Shown here: positions 24,815 through 43,099 of the stretch, piece by piece | How positions within the stretch are numbered: the first letter of the stretch is position 1 | Layout of the letters: the number at the start of each line of letters is the position of its first letter | Source: Diphasiastrum complanatum | Lineage: Eukaryota; Streptophyta; Lycopodiopsida; Lycopodiales; Lycopodiaceae | Direction: 5' to 3' | NCBI GenBank assembly: GCA_029204225.1 | Contig: CM055092.1 | Coordinates: 87,825,666-87,889,665 of the forward strand | DNA: 64,000 nt | Translations under genes and position numbers: made by a program | Notes under the pieces: generated by a model | What the model saw: only the letters and a program-made list of their open reading frames with translations | Told to the model about the DNA's origin: nothing | Databases searched by the model: none

Positions 24815-25310
24815 ATCCTAAATCTTAAATCCTAAACTCTAACAATAATCCCTAAACTCTGAACCCTAAGTTTTAACTCCTAAACCCTAAACTCAACACC
24901 CTAAATCCTAAACCCTAAACCCTAAACCCTATGCTCTAAATCGTAATATCTAACCTCTAAATCCTAAATCATAAACTCAATATTCTAAACCCTAAACCCT
25001 AAACCCTAGTTATATCCTAAACTTCAAATCCTAAACTCTAAACCCTAAACTCCAAACCCCAAACCTTAAATTCAAACTCCAAATCCTGAATCTTTAACCT
25101 CATATCCAATATCCTAATTTCTAAATTCTAAATTCTAAATCCTAAACTCAATACCTGAAACCCTATGTCCTAAACTTGAAGCTTTAAACTTAAACTCTAA
25201 ATACCAAACCCCAACTCTAAATCGTAATCCCCAAGGCCAAGACCCTAAATCCTTAATTCTATGCCCTAAAATTCAAACTCTAAACCCTAATCCATATGCC
25301 CCAAAATGAA
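24815..25310. repeat. Degenerate interstitial telomere-like repeat (CCCTAAA type)
   Basis: About 500 bases made mostly of CCTAAAC/CCCTAAA/TCTAAAT-like heptamers. Perfect runs of three CCCTAAA units occur near 24909-24930 and 24984-25008. Most other units carry substitutions. This is the plant-type telomere word on the C strand; flanking DNA on both sides shows it is internal. Confidence 0.85.
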
Positions 25311-25398
25311 AACTATAGTCTAGCACCTTTGATAATACATTGTACCTTTGTAAGGCAAGGCCAAAAAATCTAATGCATTTTATCGTCTTGAACAAAAT

Positions 25399-25519
25399 TT
25401 CTATCTAGGCAAAATCGGAATCTAGGGTTGAAAGTGCATTATCTAACACTCCATCTCTAGATTCAGACCGACCGCAACGAGTTTCATTTTCTCCCCATCA
25501 TCCCAATCAGATTCCATCA
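25399..25519 (+). repeat. LTR 3'-end fragment of Copia family B
   Basis: CTATCTAGGCAAAATC..CAATCAGATTCCATCA matches the reverse complement of 33223-33345, including ACTCCATCTCTRGATTCAGA and CGACCGCAACRWGTTTC. It stops exactly at the LTR end (CCATCA) and no primer-binding site follows, so it is a 3' or solo LTR remnant. Confidence 0.75.
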
Positions 25520-25599
25520 GCTGAAGAAACATCAAGTTTCTACCCACAAAGTGCTTCTAGCTTGTGATCACAAACCCACATAAATACACAGGAAAATAT

Positions 25600-26220
25600 C
25601 GCAGGCAAAAACTGCTACCAGACTGCATGATGGGAGAACCGCAACCGCACCACAAGGGGCCTACATGTGGTTCCTCATGGCCCTGAGTTCCAAAGGGAAC
25701 AAACCACCGCAAACCACCACAACCGCAATGAAGACGACTTTAGCAAAATCCATCGCAGGCAGCCGCAAGGCCCAGCCAAACGACTTCAAGGAAGCAACCG
25801 CAGACAATCGCATAGTTAGAGTTGCGGAGACCAACGAGCAACTCAGTGAAGCCACCGCATAGTCAAAGTTGTGGAGACCAACGAGTGACCACAACGTAGG
25901 CTACTGAAGGAGCTCTACCTATGGCTCATTACAGAGCGAAGCCAAAGGAAGAACCGCAAGGCTCCACCCACGGCTCATTGTGAAGGAAGCTAGGGGAAAC
26001 CGCCAACGAAGAGCCACAAGGCCTTACATATGTTTTCATCAAAGAAAACCAAACGCGACCGCATCTTCACCGCAAGGGAATGACCGTGGTCACCTACAAC
26101 TGCAAAAGTGGCAGATCTTCACAACGCAAGAACAAGGAAGATCAACCAAAGAGTACCGCATGGAGAATGGGCTCCACGGAGAACAACGACAACAAACTGG
26201 AAGCCGTTAGACGTGCTTAA
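25600..26220. repeat. CCGCAA-word-rich region with a 47-bp direct repeat
   Basis: A comparatively GC-rich stretch in which ACCGCAA/ACCGCAAGG recurs many times (for example near 25630, 25697, 25763, 25798, 25950). GCATAGTTAGAGTTGCGGAG at 25810 recurs as GCATAGTCAAAGTTGTGGAG at 25857. No open frame here looks like a protein family. It could be the U3 part of an unpaired LTR, since a TATA box and LTR-like leader follow. Confidence 0.5.
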
Positions 26221-26268
26221 CCAGTTCTTGTAACCAATGATTAGCATAAACCCCCTTCTCTCTATTCC

Positions 26269-26276
26269 TATATAAA
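26269..26276 (+). promoter_or_regulatory. TATA box candidate
   Basis: TATATAAA preceded by CTCTCTATTCC and followed by ACATGATACATGCGAGAGAG. Context suits either an LTR promoter or a gene start. No coding sequence follows within 400 bases. Confidence 0.35.
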
Positions 26277-26599
26277 CATGATACATGCGAGAGAGAAGGT
26301 AGAACAATTGATGATGCAAAGCATCCGCTAGTAAGCAAGATCTATAGATTGTTCGTAAGAAATAGTTTCTCTTGCGTCGACGCATTGTGCGGTATGCCAA
26401 GCAGCGCTCACAAAAAGGTCATTGATGTAACACATATGCTATTTGCACATTTTGTTTTGTGTAAAATCTTGAATGCTTGATGTTAGTTCATTGTTCATGC
26501 ATATTCAGCTTTCATTCTACATTCCGCACAAAGGCTCATTTATTTGAATGTTTTATAAATTAGTAAGTAGGTCAGCAATGTGTGTCTACACCTTGGAAG

Positions 26600-26724
26600 A
26601 GTATCGATAGATAGCAAGTCTTTTTGAAGAGTAGGCACATATAGAACGTCGTCAAGCCTTCTGTCTCTTCCATTAGTATTCAATCACAGCGCTCCAGTTC
26701 CACTGATTTGGTGTCTGGAACCAT
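26600..26724 (-). pseudogene. Copia family B element B1, protease end (left half of split copy)
   Basis: The minus strand reads DGSRHQISGTGAL then DDVLYVPTLQKDLLSI, the C-terminal part of a Copia retropepsin region. It stops at the target duplication of A2 (26725-26729). The N-terminal half of the same region is at 32018 onward, so this is one element split by A2. Homology ends at about 26600. Confidence 0.82.
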
Positions 26725-26729
26725 CTTCC
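26725..26729. other. Target-site duplication of A2, left copy
   Basis: CTTCC here and again at 32018-32022, immediately outside both LTRs of A2. Confidence 0.85.
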
Positions 26730-27335
26730 AGTCGAAAATCAGTGGGTTAGTCAGCGGAAGCTTGAGCCGGTGCGTGTAGGATAAAAAACGCCACAAACAA
26801 GAGCAGAATATTAAAATTGAAAGATTCTGACAAATGCACAAAGAAACAATACAGTAGTGGAATTGAGAATTTGCACTCTGATCAATATCAAACAGTGAGT
26901 ACAATGCTTGAAGTGATAACTTCAGCTTACAGTCGTTGAGAGTGATAACTCTTGTTATAGAAACTCGAATAATTAGAAGAAGTTTTCTGATGAAGATTCT
27001 AGGATTAATATCCTACAAAATAGCCACAACTAACTTTTGTTGCAGTTATTAGAACCGCCTCATTACAGTTAATGCATGTACAAAGTAAGCAGACTATCAA
27101 CGCGAAGTTGTTGGGTCGGATTTTAGACCGACAGTATCAAAATTTACAAGTATCAAAAAAAATGTACAATGACTCGAATAATATATAGTTTTTCAAGTCG
27201 ATCCAATATCAAAAAATTCTGAAAACTTTGATCCTAAATTTTTCGATCCTCTGAACATAAATTCTAGCCTTCTGTTCTGGTTTTTCAGGATGCTCGTTAT
27301 TGAATGGATTTGAGGCTGAGCATCGAATTCCAACA
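26730..27335 (-). repeat. 3' LTR of Copia element A2
   Basis: Pairs with 31410-32017 over its whole length, with scattered substitutions and small indels. Its outer terminal base has changed (AGTCG where the other LTR has TGTCA); the inner end is TGTTG on the minus strand. Confidence 0.9.
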
Positions 27336-27346
27336 CTCCCCCTTAA
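27336..27346 (-). other. Polypurine tract of element A2
   Basis: CTCCCCCTTAA on the plus strand, TTAAGGGGGAG on the minus, adjoining the 3' LTR. Identical to the tract of A1. Confidence 0.85.
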
Positions 27347-31267
<3,921 letters not shown>

Positions 31268-31397
31268 TCTGGTTGAGCGAGATCGTTGGTAGAAACAACA
31301 ATTTCGAGATACTGTTGGCTGCGTACTTGCTAGAATAACATCTTGATAGAGACAAGACTCAATAATCCGTAATGAAATGCAGATTGCTGAACTGTCC

Positions 31398-31409
31398 GCT
31401 CTGATACCA
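31398..31409 (-). other. tRNA primer-binding site of element A2
   Basis: The minus strand reads TGGTATCAGAGC immediately after the 5' LTR end ..TTTTTGACA. Confidence 0.92.
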
Positions 31410-32017
31410 TGTCAAAAATCAGTGGGTTAGTCAACGAAAGCTCGAGCGGGTGCGTGTAGGATTGGAAACGCCACAAACAATAGCAGAATATTGAAATTGA
31501 AAGATTCAGACAAATGCACAAAGAAAGATACATTAGTGGGACTAAGAATGTGCACTCTGATTAATATCAAACAGTGAGTACAATGCTTGAAGTGATAACT
31601 TCAACTTACCGTTGTTCTCTTGTTACAGAAACTCGAATAATTAGAAAAAGACTTTTGATGAAGATTCTAGTTTATATCCTACAAAATATCTACAACTACC
31701 TTTTGTTGCAGTTATTACAACCGCCTCATTACAATTAATGCATGTACAAAGTGGGCCGACTATCAACGTGAAGTCGTTGGGTCGAGGATTTTAGACCTAT
31801 AGTATCAAAATTTACAAGTATCGAAAAATTGTACAATAACTCAAAAAATACTAACTCGAATAATATAGAATTTTTCGAGTCAATCCAGTATCAAAAAATT
31901 CTGAAAACTTTGATCCTAGATTTTTTGATCCTCTGAACATAAATTTGAGCCTTTTGTTCTAGGTTTTCATGATGCTCATTATTGAATGGATTTGAGGCTG
32001 ATCATCGAATTCCAACG
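31410..32017 (-). repeat. 5' LTR of Copia element A2
   Basis: Partner of 26730-27335. The minus-strand start is CGTTGGAATTCGATG, where the other LTR has TGTTGGAATTCGATG, so the first base is mutated. The outside is followed by the duplicated CTTCC at 32018. Confidence 0.92.
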
Positions 32018-33128
32018 CTTCCAAGATTATGTATCTCGAGGACTCTGTTGACTCTGTTTCTTGATAATCATTGATCATATGTTTGGTTGTCACAAAGTGT
32101 GACGTGGCACCTAAGTCAAGGATCACTTCTTGTGTATCTGATTTTGATGTAGTGCATACATCAGTGCATAAGTAAGTTGTTGGGTTCTTGCTATTGGCTC
32201 TGTCTTTAGCCATCTTGGAGGATTCTGATTCCTCCACATAGGAAGAACTGTTCGTGTTCTCCCGGTTGTTCTGAGTTTGTTTGCTTCTTGGATTTTGATA
32301 GTAGTCCATGGCTACATGACCTTTCTTGTGACAATGGATGCATTCTATCTTGGGATTAAGCCAATGTATGTCAACGGTGTGGCCTTGACGTTTGCATCTC
32401 ACGCATGTCTTTTTGTCACCACCTTGTTGCTTTGGCTTGTCTTTGCCTTTCCACTTGTCTTTGTTCTGACTCTCTCTTAGGCTTAAACTTCTTCTTATGT
32501 TTCTCTTTATTGTTATAGAGAGCTTGATCAGAGGCGTTCTTGTCATCAAGGTGTTCACGGGCCTCTACTTTTTCTCTGATTTCTGTCACACCCTTCTCAA
32601 GGGTCATTTGTGAATCTTTAGCCAGCAGAGTTTGAGTGGTCTGGAAAGATCTTGTTAGAGCTCATAGCAGGTAGGTGAGCTGCTTCTCCACTAAGACTGC
32701 ATGTTCCGTTCCAACGTTGTGTAATGATAGGAGCAGATCCTTTATTTTTCTGATAAAGGACGTGAGGTCGTTGACATCCCATCTTAGGTAGGTTATCTGA
32801 TCTTCTAAATGCATGATCTGTGTGTGCGATTTAGTTTGGAACCTAGCTAGTAATGCATCTCACATCTCTCTTGCATTAGAGAGTGAGACGAGGTCAAGCA
32901 TAATACTATCTTCAATGGAAGAGGACAAGATAACTATTGCTTTGTCATCCATTTCTTTCCATTCTTGTAGCTTGTGCCGGTAGGCGTCTCTTCCGATCAG
33001 TCTACCGAAGGCCATAGACCTTCTCCCTTCAAGATGAGAGAAGTCTTTACCTTCCATGCTAGGAAGTTTGACCCGGAGGACTCAAGAACTGTGTATATCG
33101 TCGAATGTATACTGCTAATAGATGCCAT
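32018..33128 (-). pseudogene. Copia family B element B1 gag and protease start (right half of split copy)
   Basis: The minus strand starts ATG at 33128 (MASISSIHSTIYTVLESSGSNFLAWKVKT..GLWPSV), continues with MDDKAIVILSSSIEDSIMLDLVSLSNAREM, a Lys/Arg-rich linker and two zinc knuckles (CVRCKRQGHTVDIHW; CIHCHKKGHVAMDYY, each missing the last Cys). The protease follows with DLGATSHFV, where the usual Ser of DSGA is Leu. It ends at the A2 target duplication; the rest lies at 26600-26724. Several frame changes and stops are present. Confidence 0.85.
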
Positions 33129-33208
33129 TTTTGCAAAACAATGTTTCAGCTTGAATTCAAGCTCTTTGTTTTGAATGGAAAGAAACCTTCAAGCTTTGAT
33201 AACCCTCT

Positions 33209-33221
33209 GGCTCTGATACCA
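33209..33221 (-). other. tRNA primer-binding site of element B1
   Basis: The minus strand reads TGGTATCAGAGCC one base inside the LTR end. Confidence 0.88.
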
Positions 33222-33222
33222 C

Positions 33223-33385
33223 TGATGGAATCTGATTGGGACGATGAAAAAAAAAACGAAACATGTTGCGGTCGGTGATGGACCATCTGAATCCAGAGAT
33301 GGAGTGTCAGATAATGCGCTTTCAACGCTTGATTCTGATTTTGCCTAGATAGAGTTGAACTCTCAGCTACGGCTACTGCTGCATC
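33223..33385 (-). repeat. 5' LTR remnant of element B1
   Basis: TGATGGAATCTGATTGGGACG.. begins the family B LTR end. It matches the fragment at 25399-25519 on the opposite strand. The LTR breaks off near 33385, where plus-strand Copia coding sequence begins. Confidence 0.7.
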
Positions 33386-34740
33386 TTTGAATAGTAGATG
33401 CAGGAATGTCCATCACCTTCTCAGGTGATTCATGCGAAGTGGTCGAGAATCCAAGACCACTCATCTTGTTACACAAGGCAAGCGAAAGAGGAATCTATAT
33501 CATCTGAAGATATGAGTACCCTTAGAGCAAGCTCATCAGATCCATGAATCGACGGATATTCTATGGCATAGGAGACCGTGTCATATGAATACAGTTGCTC
33601 TATACAACGCTAGTTGGAATGGAGTATCATGAGCATCAGCATCAAAGATGCAGCAGGCCCGAAGTCGTGTGATGCCTGTAACACGGGAAATATGTCACGA
33701 ATGCCCTTCACAAAGGACTCTTTCAGAACGAAAGAACTTCTGGAACTGGTGCATTCTGACATATGTGGACCCTTTGATGTGGTCTCCTTGGGAGGATCGA
33801 AATACTACATTACCTTCATTGATGACTTCAGTAAGTTTGCAACTGTGTACTTCATCCACAATAAGTCAGAGGCTTTGGATAAATTCACATAGTTCGTGAA
33901 TTGGGCTAAAAAATGGACTGACAAGAAAGTGAAGTAGCTAAGGATGGACAAAGGTGGAGAGTACGTCTCCAAGCATTTCGTAGAGTTTTGTACTAGTCAA
34001 GGCATTCTTCACTTGAAGACAACAACTTACATGCCACGACACAATGGCGTTGTAGAGAGGTGGAACAGGATTCTCATGGAAGCCACAAGATCCATGATGG
34101 CCTACTCTAAGGTATCAAAATGGTTATGGGCCTACTTGTAGAACTAGACAGGTAAGTCTGGAGTTCCCCGCACTACACCACATGAGGTATGGTGGGGTAG
34201 CAAGCCAAGTCTGACACATGTGCACATCTTTGGATGTGTTACATGTGCCCACATTCTAGATCAGAAAAGGAAGAAGTTGGACAAAAATGTGGAGCCAGAC
34301 AAATAAAAACGGTCGCAGATGTCAGATTTGATGAATCAAGGACAATGGTTGATGGAGATCCAGTCGTCTACTAGATTCTTAGCAAGAGCTACTACAATCT
34401 ACCCACACACATAGAGGGAGCAGACCTGATCAGGATGTTCACATACCACACCAGTTGAGCGACGATTCGGATGATGGAGAAGCGAACGATGACAATTCCT
34501 GGAATGCATAATGGTTCCTCCAGCAATTACAAGAAAAAGGCAAGGCCATAGCACTTCCAGTACAATTTCCACGAAGGTCTACCAGAGAGAGAAGACTACC
34601 CGCAAGGTATGGAGAGTACGATTTTGCATCCGCTATAGAAGAATGTTGTGGATTTGGTGGAGAACCTCAAGCATATGATGAAGTAGTCAGCTATCCAGAT
34701 AAGGACAAATGGATACAGGTTATGGAGGCAGAGATGGACT
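33386..34740 (+). pseudogene. Copia family B fragment B3 (pre-integrase, integrase, RT start)
   Basis: The plus strand carries VDAGMSITFSGDSCEVVENPRP, KSCDACNTGNMSRMPFTKDSFRTKELLELVHSDICGPFDVV, FIDDFSKFATVYF, DKGGEYVSKHFVEFC, HNGVVERWNRILMEATRSMMAY, PSLTHVHIFGCV and, near the end, YDEVVSYPDKDKWIQVMEAEMD. These are Copia integrase (D, D and ..VERWNR segments) and the start of the RT linker. It is very similar to the integrase at 46437-47140, hence family B. Several stops occur. It ends at 34740, where minus-strand RT of the same family begins. Confidence 0.85.
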
Positions 34741-34994
34741 GTCATTCTGCTTCATCTCTGGGATAGTCTTCATTTGTCAGCATTGTGCCAAATACCATTG
34801 GAGTATTTACTCTTTTGCAATTTGTCATATCAAAATCATCAATGATCTTTTGAATGTATCTTGACTGGTGTAGATACAATCTCCCAACCTGAAGATCTCT
34901 ATCGAATTGTAAGCCCAAGTAGCACTTTGTTTCCCCAAGGTCTGATATTTCAAAGTGATTCAAAATATCTGCCTTCACCTGTGCAATCAGATTG
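34741..34994 (-). pseudogene. Copia family B fragment B4 (RT palm-to-thumb)
   Basis: The minus strand reads MKADILNHFEISDLGETKCYLGLQFDRD, LYLHQSRYIQKIIDDFDMTNCKRVNTPM, TNEDYPRDEAE. Nearly the same sequence is at 39062-39310. It is cut at 34994 by the Ty3 LTR, where ..CAATCAGATTG is followed by TGTTAGC. Confidence 0.85.
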
Positions 34995-35786
34995 TGTTAG
35001 CATCCATGCTAACACAGAAAAAATAAAAAAGAGAATAATAAAACTCCATGGCATGTGTTTTGTAAGACCACGTGCGAGTGTTTGTTAATAAACTTCCGCC
35101 ATGGCATGTGTTTGTAAGCCCATGAGTAGAAGCTAAAAAAATAATAAAATAGCTTAAACTTAGATTTAGAACTTAGACTTAGGAAACTTAAGATTAGAAA
35201 TATTTTATCTAAAGTTTTCCTAAGTTAAGAAACTTTGAAGTTATAAATCCTAAGTTAGAAGTTTTAGAAAGGCTAGAAATAGATTAGTCCCATAAGTTTG
35301 TGGAATCTTATGGAAGACCCTCCTTGCCATAAAAGGAGAGGTATTTGCCTTGTAAATAACACTTTTGAGATTAGGCTATCAAGTTCTCTATTTTTGAAAT
35401 TATCTTACTATTTCACTTGTGTTCCCATTGGAAGGTGCATAGCTTGAGGGAAGGTGCTCGGGCCTCCTCTTGCCTCCTTTCATTGGTTCTTTATTGTGGA
35501 TGTTTTTAATTGATTGATGCTTAGTTTAGCTGCAATCTATCTTTTCAATCCCTTTAGGTGTTAATCTAGGATTTAGTTTAATCACCTTGCTAGTTGGGTA
35601 AGCCTTAGTAAGGTTTTGCATTTTGTCATCTTAGTTAGTTTCATTTCTATTTCGAGCACTAGTTGGGTAAGCCTTAGTGCTTCATCATTGTTTTTTCTAT
35701 TTTCGCATTCCGTCTGAAGCTTGGTAGAAACTTAGAAAGTGGACGATCCTCTCTATACTACACCACATCATGATTTACTTCCAACA
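34995..35786 (+). repeat. 5' LTR of Ty3 element T1
   Basis: Starts TGTTAGCATCC (followed by ATGCTAACACA, a small palindrome) and ends CTTCCAACA, giving TGTT/AACA termini. A primer-binding site of Ty3 type follows. There is no partner LTR in the window. Confidence 0.7.
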
Positions 35787-35787
35787 T

Positions 35788-35801
35788 TGGCACCGTTGTC
35801 G
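35788..35801 (+). other. Primer-binding site of Ty3 element T1
   Basis: TGGCACCGTTGTCG resembles the TGGCGCCGTTGCCGG word used by Athila/Tat-like plant Ty3 elements, one base after the LTR. Confidence 0.7.
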
Positions 35802-36655
35802 CTTTTTAAGTATTTTTTTACCTAGCTTCTTTTCCTTTTGTTTTCTCGCTTCTGTGTTGTGTGTTTGCATGTCTCCAATCTTCTAACCACAGCACAAGTC
35901 TTCTCTCCAGGTCCTACACGAGCTGCGGAGCAACTTATCAAGTCGGGAGAAAGCAAGAAAAGAGTCAACTTGGGCATTTTCTTTGAAAAGAAGTGACTCA
36001 AGTGACCTTTTTCCGAACCAACCAGGTATATCAGAATTCGCAAGTCTATTTGCAGTCCTAACAAACCCTGATCTTTCATTTTATCACCTCCACGAATTCT
36101 GATCACGGTCAGATTCTGAGAAAACAGCCTGATATACTGTCAAAATCCCTTATTTCTCACCCAAATCTTTGTCCTAGAATTCGTCGACTTCATTGAGGCT
36201 AGATCTCATCAAGATCAGTCCTCCAGCAGCTCCGCGAATTCTATCTCAGAGATTTTGCCTGTTTTCTGTCAGAAAGTCACATTTTTTTTCCATATTTCTT
36301 ATCTGCTAGTAAAACCTCTCTATTAGAAATCGCCATCCAGCCTACGAAATCGTTCTCAGTGAGTACGAATTCCTTGTTCCACCCACGAATTCTAACAGTT
36401 TAAATTTTTTTCAAAAAAAATATAAAAAAATCAATATTCTGACAGAAAAACTCCTTGTCAGAATTCGCGAATGTTACAATTCAATTTATCTGCCTCTCCA
36501 CGATTTCTCAGCCTATCCACAAGTTCTATTACGGCCAGAAAGACCAGTTTTTTTGTCCTACACTCTCCATTTTTCTGCAAGCAAACTATCTTTTTCTACC
36601 AAGTACAGTATTGACCTGATCATCTGTATTGTTACTCTCCTCCACACTCTGCATC
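35802..36655 (+). other. Long 5' leader of Ty3 element T1
   Basis: About 850 bases between the primer-binding site and gag without a coding frame. GAATTCG or CGAATTC occurs repeatedly (for example near 36035, 36095, 36179, 36235, 36368, 36390, 36466). Confidence 0.6.
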
Positions 36656-36935
36656 ATGTCTCGTGACTATGCTGAATCTTCTAATCCAGCTCCTCCATGA
36701 CTAGAACGCAGAATTCCACATATCGATGCACCAAAGTGCGATGGAGAATCTGACCCAGTCCGATTTCTTCAAGACTTTGATAATGCATGCCGTTTTTATG
36801 GAGATACCTCTGAAACTAAAAAGCTTCACCTATTTTCCATGGTACTCTATGGAACAGCCAAGGAGTGGTATTTGAATCTCGAAGCTCCTGATCTTGCTTC
36901 TTGGACCACCCTCAGGGACGGTCTCTACTGGTGAA
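36656..36935 (+). pseudogene. Ty3 element T1 gag fragment
   Basis: ATG at 36656 starts MSRDYAESSNPAPP, a stop, then RIPHIDAPKCDGESDPVRFLQDFDNACRFYG and LFSMVLYGTAKEWYLNLEAPDLASWTTLRDGL, the Retrotrans_gag pattern with WY and SW..L. It is truncated at 36935, where minus-strand Copia sequence begins. The rest of the element is not in the window. Confidence 0.8.
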
Positions 36936-37278
36936 TGCTTTCTGGATGTCCAGATTGTAGAGCTTGTATACCTTGTGATCTGGAGAGTAGCCAATGAAAA
37001 TTGATTTTTTGCTTGTGTCATCCAGCTTCTTTCTTAGATCAGCAAGGATCTAAGAGCAAGCATCTAGACACTCGAATATGCTTGAGTGATGGTTTCGATC
37101 ATGTCCATACCTCATACGGTATTTTTTCATTTAGGGCCTTTGTGATGGATCGATTCTGTTAATAGACAGCAGTCGTAATAGCTTCTGCCCAAAATATCTT
37201 TGGAAGAGAGACATGGGCCAACATGCTCTTGGCACTTTTGATAAGTGTCTGATTCTTCCTTTCTGCTACACCATTGGC
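36936..37278 (-). pseudogene. Copia family A integrase fragment
   Basis: The minus strand carries VERKNQTLIKSAKSMLAHVSLPKIFWAEAITTAVY, RSITKALNEKIPYE, RKKLDDTSKKSIFIGYSPDHKVYKLYNLD. Words match A1 and A2 (TKAL.GKTPYE, YSPDHKAYKIY). It is joined directly to a zinc-knuckle fragment of another gag at about 37280. Confidence 0.82.
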
Positions 37279-37289
37279 CCCCTCCATCA

Positions 37290-37561
37290 ATACGTAGAGC
37301 CTTTCTCAGGATTAAATTATTGAAGAGAAGAAACTCGATACCATAAGGGATCCTTCTCCTTCACTTGAAATTGAATCTTCTGCTTTCTCATTGATGATGT
37401 TGGCTTGCTTAAGTTAATTTTTCTTCTTGAAGCAATTAGTGGCATAATGGCCTTTCTTGCCAAAAAAAAAACACTTGATCTTCTTCTTCTTGAACTTGGA
37501 GGAAAAAGGATGTGAAGAATCATCTTCTTCTCCATCTTTGTCTTTGTCCTTTGCTTCGTCT
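37290..37561 (-). pseudogene. Copia gag zinc-knuckle fragment
   Basis: The minus strand reads KFKKKKIKCFFFGKKGHYATNCFKKK, a CCHC knuckle whose second Cys is Gly, in a Lys-rich context after an acidic stretch (DKDKDGEEDD). No protease follows. Confidence 0.6.
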
Positions 37562-38345
37562 TGATGGAATCTGTGCCAGAATAATCAGATCACTCTCTTA
37601 CCACTGTTGAGAATTCCAACAGTCTGGTTCAAACGACGATTTCCGTTTGAGCTCGGATCTGTCGGACGAAGCTACTGCTTCAAACCGCGATCAGTCATCC
37701 TCCGTGCAGCATATAGCTACTGCTAATCTGACAATGAATTTATAAATAGCAGATAAATCTAATGACAACGAAAATATATCTACTTTAAATTGAACAAGCA
37801 TCACAACATTTAGAGAGATTGCACACATTGAACAAAAAACTGTAACTCGTCTATTTTATCAAAATCGAGTATACATTAGTAATTTCTTTTGGGATGCTGT
37901 CTGTTTTTTAGATCAGCGCGTCAACGCAAGAAGATATTCTCTCTTGCAAATGAACTAGCTATTGCTATAACTATCTCACGTCCTTGATACTCACCTCTCT
38001 AAGTGTTGCGTTTTTGGACTCTGATTGTTATCTATGGATATCTATCCAATACATTCATTATACTGGGCTAGATTACAAGATTTGATTAGCTAAGTAGGCT
38101 AACTTAACTATGTCTTTGTTAACGTTGCATGGCGGCAGTGGATTGTGATAGCTTAAAAAAAACTTCACGCCTGAGTAGTTGAGGTCCGATTGTTCGTCCA
38201 TGCTCGATATGTCATCTTGGACTTGGCTTGTGGATGCCCAATTAGTCGGCGTTTTCCTCACTCGATATGTCGGCCTAGCCCGATAGAGAGAACTATAAGC
38301 AGAGACAGACAAGATGCTAAAGCTTTGAAAAAGTAGAAACACAAG
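37562..38345 (-). repeat. Probable 3' LTR of Copia family B element B5
   Basis: Starts TGATGGAATCTGTGCC like the other family B LTR ends. It shares internal words with the LTRs at 44103 and 47999 (CTGTCTGTTTT..AGATCAGCGC, then CTCTTGC/CTCTCGCGAAT and CTAGCTA). It lies directly 3' of the B5 RNase H on the minus strand. The exact right boundary is uncertain. Confidence 0.6.
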
Positions 38346-38351
38346 ATTTCT

Positions 38352-39475
38352 TCAGCTCTCTCTCAAAGCGGGTATTTTCCTAATTCCCAAGCTTAACCTT
38401 CGTCTCTCAAACATTGCCTTGTCTAGAGGCTTCGTAAAGATATCAGCTACCATATGCTTTGTCGATATTAAGGTAATCTTCATCTCGTCCTTTTCAACCA
38501 GATCCCTGATCAAGTGATACTTGATGGCAATGTGTTTTGTTCTGGAATAAAGCACTGGGTCTGTTGTCAGATGAATAGCAGATGTGTTGTCCATGTGCAA
38601 GTCCATGTGCATGATCAATGGTTTATCGGTGCTCTGTCCTAGTCCTCCTAGGAATTGTCTGAGCCATGTCAACTCATTAGCCATTTTGGCTATAGCAACA
38701 TATCTGTCTCATAGGATGATTGGGCAGTTATTGTCTACTTTCTGTTGATCTAGATAACAGCTGCATCAGCTGTTATGGTGCATCCTCCTGAGACGCTTTT
38801 ACTATCATCTTTCAGAGACGCCCAACTTGCATTACTGTAGGATTCAATCTTGAATCCCGCATCTCGACAATAGCGGCCATAGTCCTTTGTGTTCTGCAGG
38901 TATTGCAGGATCCTCTTGGCGATTTTCCAGTGCGTTGGACCTAGATTGATATTGAACTGGCTCAATTTGAACACTACGTAAGCAATGTCTGGCCGCATAA
39001 TGTCTGCCAAGTACATCAAGAAACCAATAAGCCTTCTGTAAGGCTTATGCTTCATTGCTTGTCATTCTACTTCATCTCTGGGACAGTCTTCATTTGTCAG
39101 CATTGTGCCAAGGACCATTGGAGTATCTACTCTCTTGCAATCTGTCATGTCAAAATCATCAATGATCTTCTGAATGTATCTTGATTGGTGTAGATACAAT
39201 CTCCCAACCTAAAGATCTCTGTTGATCTGTAAGCCCAAGTAGCACTTTGTTTCCCCTAGGTCCGAAAGTGATTCGAAATATCTGCTTTCACTTGTGCAAT
39301 CAGATTGTCGCTCCATGATAAAATCAGTGTGTCATCTACATAGACATCGATTATGATGATCTTTTCATTTATGACTTTCACATAAACGTTGTAGTCAGCC
39401 ATTAAAGGCTGGAAGCCCAAGGATCATGATCCTTCTTCTTGTACCACTGTCTGGCGGACTGTTTCAGTCCATTGT
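38352..39475 (-). pseudogene. Copia family B element B5, RT end and RNase H
   Basis: The minus strand from 39475: GLKQSARQWYKKKDHDP, then RT of the ..TKCYLGLQ.. type, KPYRRLIGFLMYLADIMRPDIAYVVFKLSQF, the RNase H core (SNASWASLKDDSKSVSGGCTI) and MANELTWLRQFLGGLG, HMDNTSAIHLTTDPVLYSRTKHIAIKYHLIRDLVEK, VADIFTKPLDKAMFE. This is the C-terminal third of a Copia polyprotein. The last 110 codons are open; upstream parts carry stops. Gag, protease and integrase are absent. Confidence 0.88.
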
Positions 39476-39479
39476 TGCT

Positions 39480-43090
<3,611 letters not shown>

Positions 43091-43099
43091 GCATAGTTC

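Noticed and set aside
24815-25310. Chromosome end
   Set aside because: The repeat is degenerate and flanked by retroelement DNA on both sides, so it is internal.
25661-25894. Overlapping ORFs on both strands in the CCGCAA-rich region
   Set aside because: Generated by repeated words; no domain or family resemblance.
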